DNA from: Quisquiliibacterium sp.
Lineage (GTDB): Bacteria > Pseudomonadota > Gammaproteobacteria > Burkholderiales > Burkholderiaceae_E
Reading direction: 5' to 3'
Length of the DNA stretch: 7,202 nt
NCBI GenBank assembly: GCA_023257915.1
Contig: JALRBB010000500.1
Coordinates: 1-7,202 of the forward strand
A program made the position numbers and the translations under genes. Under the pieces are notes generated by a model that was given only the letters and a program-made list of their open reading frames with translations, ran no database searches and was not told the DNA's origin. Below, piece after piece: positions 1 through 7,202 of the stretch; the stretch's first letter is position 1, and every line of letters starts with the position of its first letter.

Positions 1-131
1 GGGGTTGGAAAGCTGGAATTCGAATTGTGACGTTTCCGGCCGTTGGATCAGCCGGCGATGGGAGTGCCGTGGGTCACCTTGAAAGTGCCCTAAAAGTGGT
101 TTTCGAATGCTTCCTTCGACGAGACCCAATC
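1..131 (+). other. Unexplained sequence in place of the trpG 5' end
   Basis: These bases precede the point (about 132) where the reading frame begins to match TrpG. In the trpG frame they are open but encode nothing I recognise. The other plus frames contain stops and also lack the expected TrpG start or a TrpE carboxy terminus. The stretch looks less GC-rich than the rest of the window. Just before the conserved part, FECF (residues 26-29) faintly resembles the expected YDSF, and the bases before CTCGGCGAG resemble a coding sequence for VQYLGE with one base gained and one lost. This suggests error-laden sequence at a contig end, though a chimeric join or true divergence is possible. Confidence 0.5.
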
Positions 132-641
132 CTCGGCGAGCTCGGGCAGGATGTGCAAACCTGGCGCAACGATGAGATCTCGATCGAGCATATCGAACAG
201 CTGGCGCCCGAGCGCATCGTGATCTCCCCGGGGCCGTGCACCCCGAACGAGGCCGGCATCTCGGTGCCGCTGCTGCAGCATTTCGCCGGCAAGCTGCCGA
301 TCCTGGGAGTGTGCCTCGGGCATCAATCGATCGGTGCCGCCTTTGGCGGGCGCATCGTTCGCTCTCGTGAAGTCATGCACGGCAAGACATCACCGGTCGA
401 GCACACCTCGGTTGGCGTGTTTCGCGGCCTGCCGTCTCCGTACACCGTCACCCGTTATCACTCGCTGGCGATCGAGAGGACCAGCTTGCCGGAGTGTCTG
501 GAGGTGACCGCCTGGACCGCCGACGGCGAGATCATGGGTGTACGCCACCGAGAGTTCGCGATCGAAGGGGTGCAGTTTCACCCGGAGTCGATTCTCACTG
601 AACACGGCCATGCGCTGCTGAAGAATTTCCTGGAGGCTTGA
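27..641 (+). CDS. trpG: Anthranilate synthase component II (glutamine amidotransferase), abnormal N-terminus
   Basis: The protein is the class I glutamine amidotransferase subunit that hydrolyses glutamine and passes ammonia to TrpE to make anthranilate from chorismate in the cytoplasm. Numbering from the GTG at 27, the conserved part begins at about residue 36 (GELGQDV, then RNDEIS). SPGPC lies at 67-71, the nucleophile-elbow motif GVCLGHQ at 94-100 with catalytic Cys96, HGKTSP at 118-123, and GVQFHPES at 181-188 with triad residues His185 and Glu187. The usual opening of the family (the NYDSFTYN block and first beta strand) is absent. It is replaced by about 35 unrecognised residues, and the frame stays open to the window edge, so the start given is only nominal. 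The stop lies 2 bases before trpD. PabA, the para-aminobenzoate paralogue, is very similar and the protein may serve both pathways; linkage to trpD and trpC favours trpG. Confidence 0.9.
   Translation: MTFPAVGSAGDGSAVGHLESALKVVFECFLRRDPILGELGQDVQTWRNDEISIEHIEQLAPERIVISPGPCTPNEAGISVPLLQHFAGKLPILGVCLGHQSIGAAFGGRIVRSREVMHGKTSPVEHTSVGVFRGLPSPYTVTRYHSLAIERTSLPECLEVTAWTADGEIMGVRHREFAIEGVQFHPESILTEHGHALLKNFLEA
632..636 (+). promoter_or_regulatory. Shine-Dalgarno sequence of trpD
   Basis: GGAGG lies inside the last codons of trpG, 7 bases before the ATG at 644. This spacing fixes the trpD start at 644 rather than at the in-frame TTG at 638, which overlaps the trpG stop. Confidence 0.8.
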
Positions 642-643
642 AG

Positions 644-1675
644 ATGCCGATTACCCCGCAGGAGGCACTGACCCGTTGCATCGAGCATCGTGAAATCTTT
701 CACGACGAGATGCTCAAGCTGATGCGCATGATCATGGGCGGCGAGATGTCGCCGGTGATGATGGCCGCGATCCTTACCGCGCTGCGCGTCAAGAAAGAGA
801 CCATCGGCGAGATCAGTGCGGCGGCCCAGGTGATGCGCGAGTTCGCCAACAAGGTGCAGGTCGATGGCGGCCCGCACTTCGTCGACGTGGTCGGCACGGG
901 CGGCGATGCATCGCACACCTTCAATATTTCTACCGCGTCGATGTTCGTGGTTGCGGCCGCTGGCGGCACCGTCGCCAAACACGGCAATCGCGGAGTTTCC
1001 TCCAAATCCGGCAGCGCCGACGTTCTCGAGGCGCTTGGCGCGAACATCATGCTCAGTCCGGTCCAGGTTGCCGAATGCATTCGCGAACTGCGCCTGGGTT
1101 TCATGTTTGCCCCAAACCATCATCCTGCAATGAAGAACGTCGCCCCAGTGCGGCGCGAGCTTGGTGTACGCACGATCTTCAACATCCTGGGTCCGCTGAC
1201 CAATCCGGCCGATGCGCCGAACATCCTGATGGGAGTGTTCCATCCTGACCTGGTTGGCATCCAGGTTCGCGTGCTGCAGCGCCTTGGCGCCCGTCATGCG
1301 ATGGTCGTCTACGGCAAGGACGGCATGGATGAAATTTCGCTGGGCGCCGCGACGATGGTTGGCGAACTGAAGGACGGGCAGATCAGCGAATACGAGATCC
1401 ACCCGGAGGACTTCGGTCTGTCGATGGTCAGCAATCGGGGCTTGAAGGTTGCCGATGCCCTGGAGTCCAAAGAGATGGTGCTCGAGGCGCTTGGCGGCAA
1501 GACCGGAACGCCGGCTGAAATCGTGACGCTGAATTCGGCGGCTGCCCTGTATGCAGCTGACGTGGTCGCGTCGATCGACGAAGGTCTTGAACTCGCCCGC
1601 AAGACGATCGCATCGGGTGCCGCACGCGCCAAGCTCGATGCGTTCGTGCAGTTCACGCAGAAGTTTGCTGCCTGA
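644..1675 (+). CDS. trpD: Anthranilate phosphoribosyltransferase
   Basis: TrpD transfers the phosphoribosyl group of PRPP to anthranilate, giving phosphoribosyl-anthranilate, the second step of tryptophan synthesis, in the cytoplasm. The 343-residue product has the normal family length. A helical amino-terminal domain (about 1-75) is followed by the phosphoribosyltransferase domain: GTGGD at 84-88 (PRPP pyrophosphate loop), NISTAS at 94-99, KHGNR at 112-116, the anthranilate-contacting segment [19 protein letters not shown] at 156-174, and an acidic pair Asp229-Glu230 matching the magnesium-binding residues of the family. The protein looks intact. The start is the ATG 2 bases after the trpG stop, with GGAGG 7 bases upstream, so translation is probably coupled to trpG. 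It is followed 10 bases later by trpC. Confidence 0.98.
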   Translation: MPITPQEALTRCIEHREIFHDEMLKLMRMIMGGEMSPVMMAAILTALRVKKETIGEISAAAQVMREFANKVQVDGGPHFVDVVGTGGDASHTFNISTASMFVVAAAGGTVAKHGNRGVSSKSGSADVLEALGANIMLSPVQVAECIRELRLGFMFAPNHHPAMKNVAPVRRELGVRTIFNILGPLTNPADAPNILMGVFHPDLVGIQVRVLQRLGARHAMVVYGKDGMDEISLGAATMVGELKDGQISEYEIHPEDFGLSMVSNRGLKVADALESKEMVLEALGGKTGTPAEIVTLNSAAALYAADVVASIDEGLELARKTIASGAARAKLDAFVQFTQKFAA

Positions 1676-1679
1676 GGAG
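1674..1679 (+). promoter_or_regulatory. Shine-Dalgarno sequence of trpC
   Basis: GAGGAG overlaps the trpD stop codon and lies 6 bases before the GTG at 1686. It supports that GTG as the trpC start; in-frame starts further upstream lie inside trpD. Confidence 0.8.
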
Positions 1680-1685
1680 CGATCG

Positions 1686-2489
1686 GTGGCCGATATTCTC
1701 GAACGCATCATCGCGGTCAAACACGACGAGATCGCCAAGGCTCGGCAGCTGCTTGATGATGCGGCGATCCGCGCTCGCGCTGAGCAAGTCAATCGGCAGT
1801 CCGGCCAGGAGCCACGCGGCTTCGAGCGTGCGATGCGCAGCGCGATCGCCGCCAGTCGCGCTGCGGTGATCGCCGAAATCAAGAAGGCCAGTCCCAGCAA
1901 GGGGGTATTGCGAGAAGACTTTGATCCGGCGCAGATCGCCCGCAGCTACGAGGCCGGCGGAGCCGCCTGCCTGTCGGTGCTGACTGATCGTCAGTTTTTC
2001 CAGGGAGCCTCGGAGTTTCTGGTTGCTGCGCGAGCCGCTTGCTCGCTGCCTGTGCTGCGCAAGGATTTCATCGTCGATCGCTATCAGGTCTACGAGGCCC
2101 GGGCGATGGGCGCCGACTGCATCCTGCTGATCGTTGCGGCGCTCGATGATCCGACGATGGCCGATCTCGAAGCTTGCGCGCATGCGCTCGGCATGGACGT
2201 TCTGGTCGAGGTGCACGACGGCACAGAACTCGACCGAGCGCTGCGCTTGCGCACGCCGCTGGTCGGGGTGAACAACCGCAACCTTCGTAACTTCGAGGTC
2301 ACGCTGCAGACCACCCTAGGGTTGCTACCGCGCATGCCGGCCGACCGGCTGGTGATCACCGAAAGCGGCATCCTGTCGGCTGACGACGTGACCAGGATGC
2401 GCTCCGCGAACGTGCATGCCTTTCTGGTCGGCGAGGCGTTCATGCGAGCCGACGATCCAGGGCAGGCGCTGGCGCGGATGTTCGGCTGA
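1686..2489 (+). CDS. trpC: Indole-3-glycerol phosphate synthase
   Basis: TrpC converts carboxyphenylamino-deoxyribulose phosphate to indole-3-glycerol phosphate by ring closure with loss of CO2 and water. This 267-residue, single-domain TIM-barrel enzyme is not fused to TrpF. Active-site residues can be placed by motif: Glu64 and Lys66 in [11 protein letters not shown] (63-73), Lys126 in LRKDF, Glu175 in VEVHD, Asn196 in GVNNRNL, and Glu226-Ser227 in TESGI. The phosphate-binding carboxy-terminal loops (TESGI and FLVGEAFM) are present. The opening [15 protein letters not shown] is typical of the family and supports the GTG start at 1686, which has a good ribosome-binding site over the trpD stop. 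It is the last gene of the visible trp group; trpF, trpB and trpA do not follow, so they must lie elsewhere if present. Confidence 0.98.
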   Translation: MADILERIIAVKHDEIAKARQLLDDAAIRARAEQVNRQSGQEPRGFERAMRSAIAASRAAVIAEIKKASPSKGVLREDFDPAQIARSYEAGGAACLSVLTDRQFFQGASEFLVAARAACSLPVLRKDFIVDRYQVYEARAMGADCILLIVAALDDPTMADLEACAHALGMDVLVEVHDGTELDRALRLRTPLVGVNNRNLRNFEVTLQTTLGLLPRMPADRLVITESGILSADDVTRMRSANVHAFLVGEAFMRADDPGQALARMFG

Positions 2490-2519
2490 CGACGCGATCT
2501 CGCGGAGCGCGGTTGCAGC

Positions 2520-2536
2520 CTGAGCGCCCTGCTCAG
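2520..2536. terminator. Weak hairpin between convergent operons, possible bidirectional terminator
   Basis: CTGAGC (2520-2525) and GCTCAG (2531-2536) can form a 6-base stem with a 5-base loop. The right arm covers the stop codon of the minus-strand peptidase gene. A second small hairpin, CGCG-ATCT-CGCG, lies at 2493-2504 just after trpC. Neither is followed by a T-tract on either strand, so they do not look like canonical intrinsic terminators. The whole 43-base gap (2490-2532) holds nothing else I can identify. Confidence 0.3.
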
Positions 2537-4335
2537 TTCAGCCAGGCCTTGCGAAATCGCGCGCGTGCCGCCGACGGTTTCGCCTGTGCGATCAGCTTGG
2601 CTTCGAGTCCTTCGGGCGCGTCCAGTTCCAGCTCGAACTCCATCAGCTCGTCGCGGCGAAACGCATGCACCCGTACGCGTTCGCCAGTCTGACGACGCTC
2701 GAGCATCGCTTTCAGGTTGCGGTCGTCGATACGCAAGCCGTCCAGCGCGACCAGCAGATCGCCGGCCGAAAGACCAGCGCGATGCGCCGCTCCGCGATGC
2801 ATCGCGCTGCTGATGACGAGTTCTGCGTTGCGCACCGACAGTCGGGCGCCGAGCATCGCCTCGCGCCGGTTGCCAGGCTTGCGCTCGATCGAGATCGCCG
2901 CATGCTCGAGCAGTCCAGCTAACGGCAACTCATCGGTGCCATACGCCCAGCGCGCGATCTCATCGTCGAGATCCAGCCCGGTCGCCTCGAGCAGCAGTTC
3001 GCTGAAACCCGCCTCCGGCAGGCCGTGCCGCTCGCTGGCATCGTTTGCGCCATATCGCCGCCACAGCGCACGCATCACGTCGTCCAGCGAGCGACGCGAT
3101 CCGGTGCGCTGGCGAATCGTCAGGTCCAGGCAAAGCGCGACCAGCGCCCCTTTCGTGTAATAGCTGACGATCGCATTCGGCGCATTCTCGTCCTGACGGT
3201 AGTACTTGGTCCAGGCATCGAAGCTGGATTCGGCGACGCTTTGCAGCAGTCGTCCTGGGGTTCGTGCCACCTGGGAAATCGTCGCGGCGAGAGCGCTCAG
3301 ATAGTCCTGCTGCGAAATGACGCCGCTCCTGAGCAGCATCAGATCGTCGTAATACGACGTAAAGCCCTCGAAGATCCACAGCAGGCTGGTGTAGTTCTCG
3401 CGGTCCAGGTCATACGGCACGAAGACATGAGGCTTGATCCGCTTGACGTTCCAGGCATGGAAGTACTCATGGCTGGCGAGTCCGAGAAAGCGGCGGTATC
3501 CGTCGCTCATCTCCTTCATGCCGGAATAGGGCAGGTCTGCGCGCGCCGCGATCAGCGCGGTACTGCTGCGGTGCTCCAGCCCGCCATAACCGTCGCCGAC
3601 GACTGTGGTGAGAAACAGATACTGGTCGAACGGCGCCTTGCGGCTTCGCGGTTCGAACAGTCGAATCTGCGCCTCGCATATCCTGGCAAGATCTTTCGCA
3701 AGTCGCTGTGCATCACAGTCATGCCGTCCGGTGATCGTCATCGCATGAGGCACGCCCGTCGCCTCGAAGGTGATCTTCGTGAACTGTCCCATCTCGACCG
3801 GGTGATCGATCAGTTCGTCATAACTGGCAGCGCCATAAGTGCCGAATCCCCAGCGCTTGGCGTCGACGCGCCGCAGAGTCGTCGCGACCTGCCAGTCGAT
3901 GCATGCGGCCTCGGCAGGTGGGAGGATCTCGACGGTGCAGGGCTCGTGCTCAAGCCCTTGCAGGCGCAGAAATACGCTGGTCCCGTTGAAAAATCCGTGC
4001 GTCGCGTCCAGGTGCGCACCCCGCACCGACAGATCCCAGGCATAGACCCGATAGCGCAGCGTCAGCGGTCCGCGGCATGCTGCCGCCCGCCAGGTGTGCT
4101 TGTCGGTCTTTTCCAGCGCGATGCGCCGAGATCCGCTGCGCGCCTCGATCGCGATTAGGTGTCGGGCGAAGTCCCGGATCATGTAGCTGCCCGGGATCCA
4201 GGCAGGCAGCGCAGCCTGCTGGCCCGCCGGGTCGGGCGTGGCGCAGATGAGTTCGATCTCGAACAGGTGCGCATGCGGATCGATCGGCACGATCCGGTAG
4301 TGCAGATTCGCTTGGTGGGGCTGGTTGCGCGTCAT
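2533..4335 (-). CDS. Family M61 metallopeptidase (glycyl aminopeptidase-like) with C-terminal PDZ domain
   Basis: The 600-residue product resembles M61 peptidases, zinc enzymes of the gluzincin type; some members are aminopeptidases that release amino-terminal glycine. An amino-terminal beta-rich domain (about 10-190, with PAWIPGSYMIRDFARH at 44-59) precedes the catalytic domain. That domain carries GGLEH at 251-255, the zinc motif HEYFH at 289-293 (His289, Glu290, His293), and EGFTSYY starting at Glu323, the expected third zinc ligand. A PDZ domain follows at about 496-575 (AGLSAGDLLVALDG), probably for substrate or partner binding. I see no signal peptide or membrane segment, so it is probably cytoplasmic. 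I chose the ATG at 4335 because it leaves a 25-base gap after acuI and opens with TRNQPHQANLHYRI, like family starts; an upstream frame to 4422 would overlap acuI. Its ribosome-binding site is weak. Role with its neighbours is unknown; the specific substrate cannot be read from sequence. Confidence 0.92.
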   Translation of the reverse strand: MTRNQPHQANLHYRIVPIDPHAHLFEIELICATPDPAGQQAALPAWIPGSYMIRDFARHLIAIEARSGSRRIALEKTDKHTWRAAACRGPLTLRYRVYAWDLSVRGAHLDATHGFFNGTSVFLRLQGLEHEPCTVEILPPAEAACIDWQVATTLRRVDAKRWGFGTYGAASYDELIDHPVEMGQFTKITFEATGVPHAMTITGRHDCDAQRLAKDLARICEAQIRLFEPRSRKAPFDQYLFLTTVVGDGYGGLEHRSSTALIAARADLPYSGMKEMSDGYRRFLGLASHEYFHAWNVKRIKPHVFVPYDLDRENYTSLLWIFEGFTSYYDDLMLLRSGVISQQDYLSALAATISQVARTPGRLLQSVAESSFDAWTKYYRQDENAPNAIVSYYTKGALVALCLDLTIRQRTGSRRSLDDVMRALWRRYGANDASERHGLPEAGFSELLLEATGLDLDDEIARWAYGTDELPLAGLLEHAAISIERKPGNRREAMLGARLSVRNAELVISSAMHRGAAHRAGLSAGDLLVALDGLRIDDRNLKAMLERRQTGERVRVHAFRRDELMEFELELDAPEGLEAKLIAQAKPSAARARFRKAWLN

Positions 4336-4360
4336 CTCGGCAGCGGCCGCAGCGGATCGC

Positions 4361-5353
4361 TCAGCGATTGACGTCAACAACCAGTCGCCCGCGGACCTTG
4401 CCCGCAAGCACCTGCGGCGCATTGGCGATGACTTCGCCCAGGCCGATCTCGGTGGTCATCGCATCGAGGCTGCCGAGCTTGAAATCGGTAGCCAGTCGCT
4501 CCCACGCGGCCAGGCGATCGGTCATCGGGCACATCACGGAGTCGATGCCGACGAGCTTGACGCCGCGCAGAATGAATGGGGCGACGCTCGCGGGAAAGTC
4601 CATTCCCTGGGCGAGGCCGCAGGCGGTTACGACGCCTCGATACCGGGTCTGGGCGCAGGCGTTTGCCAGCGTGTGCGAACCGACACAATCAACCACCCCC
4701 GCCCAGCGCTCCTTTTGCAAAGGTTTGCCCGGCTCCGACAATTGTGCGCGGTCGATGACTTCGGCCGCACCCAGGCCGGTCAGGTAGTCGGCCTCGCCAG
4801 GGCGCCCGGTTGATGCGACCACCCGGTAACCCCAGCCGGCCAGAATCGACACGGCCACGCTACCGACGCCGCCGGCCGCTCCGGTCACCAGCACCTCATC
4901 GCCTTTTGCAACACCTTCGCGCTCGAGCGCCATCGCGCACAGCATCGCGGTATAGCCGGCGGTGCCAATCGACATTGCCTGGCGTGTGGTCATCGATGCC
5001 GGCAGCGGCACCAGCCAGTCACCCTTGAGCCGAGCTTTCTGCGCAAGGCAGCCCCAGTGGGTTTCGCCGACGCCCCAGCCATTCAGGATGACCTTGTCGC
5101 CGGCCTTGAACCGGTCATGCGTCGAGGATTCGACAACGCCGGCCCCGTCAATGCCGGGCACCATCGGCCACTTGCGCACCACCGGCGAGCGGTTGGCGAT
5201 CGCCAGTCCGTCCTTGTAGTTGATCGTCGACCACTCGACGCGCACCACGACGTCGCCCGCGGCAGCGTTGCTGTCGAGTTCCTCGTTGGAGATGCCGCGC
5301 AGCGACGCATCGAAACCTGCGTCGGTCTTGTTCAGAATGATTCCGTTGAACAT
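4361..5353 (-). CDS. acuI: Acrylyl-CoA reductase-type NADPH oxidoreductase (AcuI/YhdH)
   Basis: The 330-residue product is a zinc-independent medium-chain dehydrogenase/reductase very close to Escherichia coli YhdH (AcuI), which reduces acryloyl-CoA to propionyl-CoA with NADPH. Landmarks are [12 protein letters not shown] at 41-52, [11 protein letters not shown] at 64-74, [10 protein letters not shown] at 92-101, KGDWLVPLP at 110-118, [15 protein letters not shown] at 130-144, the nucleotide-binding loop [15 protein letters not shown] at 157-171, STGR at 181-184 (typical NADPH-preferring stretch), ACGLAQG at 244-250 and GIDSVM at 269-274. The start at 5353 has AGAGGA 5 bases upstream and matches the family start. 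It lies 49 bases after paaK and 25 before the peptidase gene, so the four genes are probably one transcript. Related enzymes also accept other small enoyl-CoAs or quinones, so the physiological substrate is an inference. Confidence 0.93.
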   Translation of the reverse strand: MFNGIILNKTDAGFDASLRGISNEELDSNAAAGDVVVRVEWSTINYKDGLAIANRSPVVRKWPMVPGIDGAGVVESSTHDRFKAGDKVILNGWGVGETHWGCLAQKARLKGDWLVPLPASMTTRQAMSIGTAGYTAMLCAMALEREGVAKGDEVLVTGAAGGVGSVAVSILAGWGYRVVASTGRPGEADYLTGLGAAEVIDRAQLSEPGKPLQKERWAGVVDCVGSHTLANACAQTRYRGVVTACGLAQGMDFPASVAPFILRGVKLVGIDSVMCPMTDRLAAWERLATDFKLGSLDAMTTEIGLGEVIANAPQVLAGKVRGRLVVDVNR

Positions 5354-5358
5354 GTCTT

Positions 5359-5364
5359 TCCTCT
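5359..5364 (-). promoter_or_regulatory. Shine-Dalgarno sequence of acuI
   Basis: On the minus strand AGAGGA lies 5 bases before the ATG at 5353. It selects this start over the longer open frame that reaches into paaK at 5467. The 49-base gap 5354-5402 contains no other convincing signal. Confidence 0.75.
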
Positions 5365-5402
5365 GGATGCGAATCGCGAAGATCCGCCGGTTTTCGATTT
5401 CG

Positions 5403-6743
5403 TCAGTCGCTCTTCGGGCGCTTGTCGATGACCCGTTTTGCCTTGCCGACCGAACGCTCGATCGCACCGGATGTCTCGATTTTTATGATCGCACTGACGC
5501 CGATGTAGGACTTGATTGCATGGGCCAGCGCGGTTTGCGCCCCGAGCACCGCAGACTCGTCAGCATGGGCATCCGCCTTGAGTTCGACGCGTACCGTCAG
5601 CGCATCGAGCGGGCCGTCTTTGTTGAGTTCGCAGACATAGTGCGGTGAGAGCTCAGGCCGTTTGAGGATCAGCTCCTCGATCTGCGATGGGAACACATTG
5701 ACGCCTCGCACGATCATCATGTCGTCGGAGCGTCCGGTGATCTTTTGCATCCGCCGCATCGTTCGTGCCGTCCCGGGCAGCAGCCTGGTGAGGTCCCGCG
5801 TGCGGTAGCGCACGATCGGCAGCGCCTGTTTGGTCAGCGAGGTAAACACCAGTTCGCCGAATTCGCCATCGGGCAGTACCGCGCCGGTTTCCGGATCAAT
5901 GATCTCCGGATAGAAGTGGTCTTCCCAGATCGTCGGCCCGTCCTTGGTCTCAATGCACTCGTTCGCAACGCCCGGCCCCATCACCTCCGACAAGCCATAG
6001 ATATCGACCGCATCGATCGCGAGCCGGTTCTCGATTTCCTGGCGCATCTCGTTGGTCCAGGGTTCGGCGCCGAATATTCCGATGCGCAGGCTGCTCGACC
6101 GGGGGTCGATTCCCTGGCGCTCGAATTCGTCGGCGATCGCCAGCATGTAGCTTGGCGTGACCATGATGATGTCGGGCGAAAAGTCGCTGATCAGCTGCAC
6201 CTGCCGCTCAGTCTGCCCACCGCCAAAGGGCACGACGGTCAGACCCAGTCGTTCGGCGCCGTAATGCGCACCGAGGCCACCGGTGAACAGGCCATACCCG
6301 TAGCTGATGTGGACCATGTCGCCACGGCGCGCGCCGGAAGCCCTGATGGATCGGGCCACCAGGTTTGCCCAGTTGTCGATATCCGACGCGGTGTAGCCGA
6401 CCACCGTCGGCTTGCCTGTCGTGCCGCTCGAAGCGTGAATGCGGACCACTTGATCGCGCGGCACCGCAAACATTGCGAACGGATAGTTGTCGCGCAGATC
6501 GGACTTGACGGTAAAGGGAAAGCGGGCGAGATCCTCAAGGCTCTTGAGCTCGTAAGGGTTCGAGCCGGCTGCATCAAAGCTGTGCCGGTAGTGCGGGACG
6601 TTCTCGTAGGCGCGGATGAGAGTGTCCCTGAGCCGTTCAAGCTGCAATGCCCGCAACTCGTCGACGCTGGCCCGCTCGATCGGATCCAGTGCGAGTCCGC
6701 CGTGTGAGAGATGCTGCGTGTCAGCAGCGCTTGCCTTGCTCAT
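5403..6743 (-). CDS. paaK: Phenylacetate-CoA ligase
   Basis: PaaK activates phenylacetate with ATP and coenzyme A to phenylacetyl-CoA, the entry step of aerobic phenylacetate degradation, in the cytoplasm. The 446-residue protein is a member of the ANL adenylate-forming family and has the usual PaaK length. It shows SSGTTGKP at 105-112 (phosphate-binding loop), [15 protein letters not shown] at 148-162 and [10 protein letters not shown] at 172-181 (PaaK-type substrate region). [10 protein letters not shown] at 249-258 is the adenine-binding A5-like motif, RTRD at 314-317 the ribose-binding Asp region, and [20 protein letters not shown] at 337-356 the hinge into the small domain. Lys434 in SVGKAKRV is a likely catalytic lysine near the end. 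The ATG at 6743 overlaps the paaI stop as ATGA and has GGAG 5 bases upstream, so translation is probably coupled. Benzoate- or other aryl-CoA ligase activity is possible but less likely given paaI next door. Confidence 0.97.
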   Translation of the reverse strand: MSKASAADTQHLSHGGLALDPIERASVDELRALQLERLRDTLIRAYENVPHYRHSFDAAGSNPYELKSLEDLARFPFTVKSDLRDNYPFAMFAVPRDQVVRIHASSGTTGKPTVVGYTASDIDNWANLVARSIRASGARRGDMVHISYGYGLFTGGLGAHYGAERLGLTVVPFGGGQTERQVQLISDFSPDIIMVTPSYMLAIADEFERQGIDPRSSSLRIGIFGAEPWTNEMRQEIENRLAIDAVDIYGLSEVMGPGVANECIETKDGPTIWEDHFYPEIIDPETGAVLPDGEFGELVFTSLTKQALPIVRYRTRDLTRLLPGTARTMRRMQKITGRSDDMMIVRGVNVFPSQIEELILKRPELSPHYVCELNKDGPLDALTVRVELKADAHADESAVLGAQTALAHAIKSYIGVSAIIKIETSGAIERSVGKAKRVIDKRPKSD

Positions 6744-7202
6744 GCCTGCTCCGGTTGTTGTTCGATGAACTTTCCGCGAATCGTTGCCGACTTGCCGCGA
6801 AACAGTGCGATCAGTTTGCCGTTCTGGTCAGTGACCTTGATGTCGTAGATGCCGCTTCGCCCGGCGAGATGCTGCTCACGGCCCTGCGCGGTCAGCACGT
6901 CGCCATCATGCGCCGGGGCCAGGAATTCGATGCTCGCGGAGGCTGCGACCGCCCGCTGGTTGCGGCTGTTACAGGCATACGCGAACGCGGTGTCGGCCAG
7001 CATGAAAATATAGCCACCGTGGCAGATGCCGTGACCGTTGGTAAATTCGTGACGGATCCGCATCGACATCCGCGCGCTGCCGGGATTGACTTCAAGCAGC
7101 TCCATCCCTAGATGCAGCGCCGTCGTGTCTTCGGCGAACATGATCCTGGCGCAGGCTTCGGCAAGCTCCTGCTCGTCGAGTGCGGGTGTCGCGCCTTGCG
7201 GC
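6740..7202 (-). CDS. paaI: Phenylacetic acid degradation thioesterase PaaI (5' end outside the window)
   Basis: This is a hotdog-fold acyl-CoA thioesterase. PaaI is known to hydrolyse hydroxyphenylacetyl-CoA and ring-modified phenylacetyl-CoA species, releasing CoA trapped in stalled or toxic intermediates. The 153 residues visible from the window edge include NGHGICHGGYIFMLADTAF (about 55-73), with Asp70 matching the catalytic aspartate of the family, then AYACNS, ASASIEFLAPA, GIYDIKV and ALFRGKS. The ATG at 7141 is probably internal: the frame continues to the right edge, and the extra residues (LDEQELAEACARI) look like the normal amino-terminal helix of the family, so the true start lies beyond 7202. 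Only the first few residues should be missing. It leads into paaK by a 4-base overlap. The order paaI-paaK is common in phenylacetate operons, so further paa genes probably lie to the right. Confidence 0.95.
   Translation of the reverse strand, partial: PQGATPALDEQELAEACARIMFAEDTTALHLGMELLEVNPGSARMSMRIRHEFTNGHGICHGGYIFMLADTAFAYACNSRNQRAVAASASIEFLAPAHDGDVLTAQGREQHLAGRSGIYDIKVTDQNGKLIALFRGKSATIRGKFIEQQPEQA
6749..6752 (-). promoter_or_regulatory. Shine-Dalgarno sequence of paaK, inside paaI
   Basis: GGAG on the minus strand sits 5 bases before the paaK ATG, within the last codons of paaI. With the ATGA overlap it supports a start at 6743 and translational coupling. Confidence 0.65.

Noticed and set aside
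17..22. GAATTC near the left edge as a possible cloning-site remnant
   Set aside because: A single EcoRI site occurs by chance and I recognise no vector sequence around it; it is only a minor hint alongside the odd trpG start.
1551..1685. Upstream in-frame ATG for trpC inside trpD
   Set aside because: It would add 45 Arg/Ser-rich residues read from the trpD coding region in another frame; the GTG at 1686 with GAGGAG fits the family.
578..1900. Open frame of 440 codons on the minus strand across trpD and the start of trpC
   Set aside because: It is antisense to two genes with intact catalytic motifs. Its product is rich in Arg, His and Ala without recognisable domains, as expected for a shadow frame in GC-rich DNA.
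3025..4158. Open frame of 377 codons on the plus strand opposite the M61 peptidase gene
   Set aside because: It is complementary to the peptidase coding sequence, lacks domain motifs and has no credible ribosome-binding site that I can see; treated as a shadow.
4336..4422. Longer start for the M61 peptidase gene at 4422
   Set aside because: It would add 29 residues without family similarity and overlap the end of acuI; the ATG at 4335 gives a normal gap and a family-like amino terminus.
5354..5467. Longer start for acuI at 5467, inside paaK
   Set aside because: The extra 38 residues are unlike the family, while the ATG at 5353 has a good Shine-Dalgarno sequence and matches the known YhdH start.
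5745..6707. Open frame of 320 codons on the plus strand opposite paaK
   Set aside because: It is antisense to the well-supported paaK frame and its translation shows no family motif.

Overview
The window comes from a GC-rich proteobacterium (roughly 60-65% G+C by eye). It is most likely a betaproteobacterium, judging from the style of the TrpGDC, PaaI/PaaK and AcuI proteins; that placement is inference from remembered family sequences, not a search. Coding density is very high and every intergenic gap is under 50 bases.

Left half, plus strand (1-2489): a compact tryptophan-biosynthesis cluster, trpG-trpD-trpC. It covers glutamine hydrolysis for anthranilate synthase (TrpG), phosphoribosylation of anthranilate (TrpD) and closure to indole-3-glycerol phosphate (TrpC). 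The genes are 2 and 10 bases apart, each downstream gene has a clear Shine-Dalgarno sequence, and trpC starts with GTG. The first ~131 bases do not encode the expected TrpG amino terminus, so the left edge is either poor or chimeric sequence or a real alteration of trpG.

Right half, minus strand (7202-2533, read right to left): paaI (thioesterase, its start cut off by the right edge), paaK (phenylacetate-CoA ligase, overlapping paaI by ATGA), acuI/yhdH (acrylyl-CoA reductase-type NADPH oxidoreductase) and a family M61 metallopeptidase with a C-terminal PDZ domain. The first two belong to aerobic phenylacetate catabolism. PaaK makes phenylacetyl-CoA and PaaI clears stalled CoA thioesters. The remaining paa genes probably lie beyond the right edge. 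The last two genes are co-directional and closely spaced, so they are probably co-transcribed, but their functional link to phenylacetate is unproven.

The two groups converge at a 43-base gap (2490-2532) holding only short GC hairpins. I found no RNA gene, mobile element, CRISPR array or clear promoter. No wholly new system is evident; the points worth checking are the abnormal trpG 5' end, the paaIK-acuI-M61 grouping and an apparent excess of GATC.
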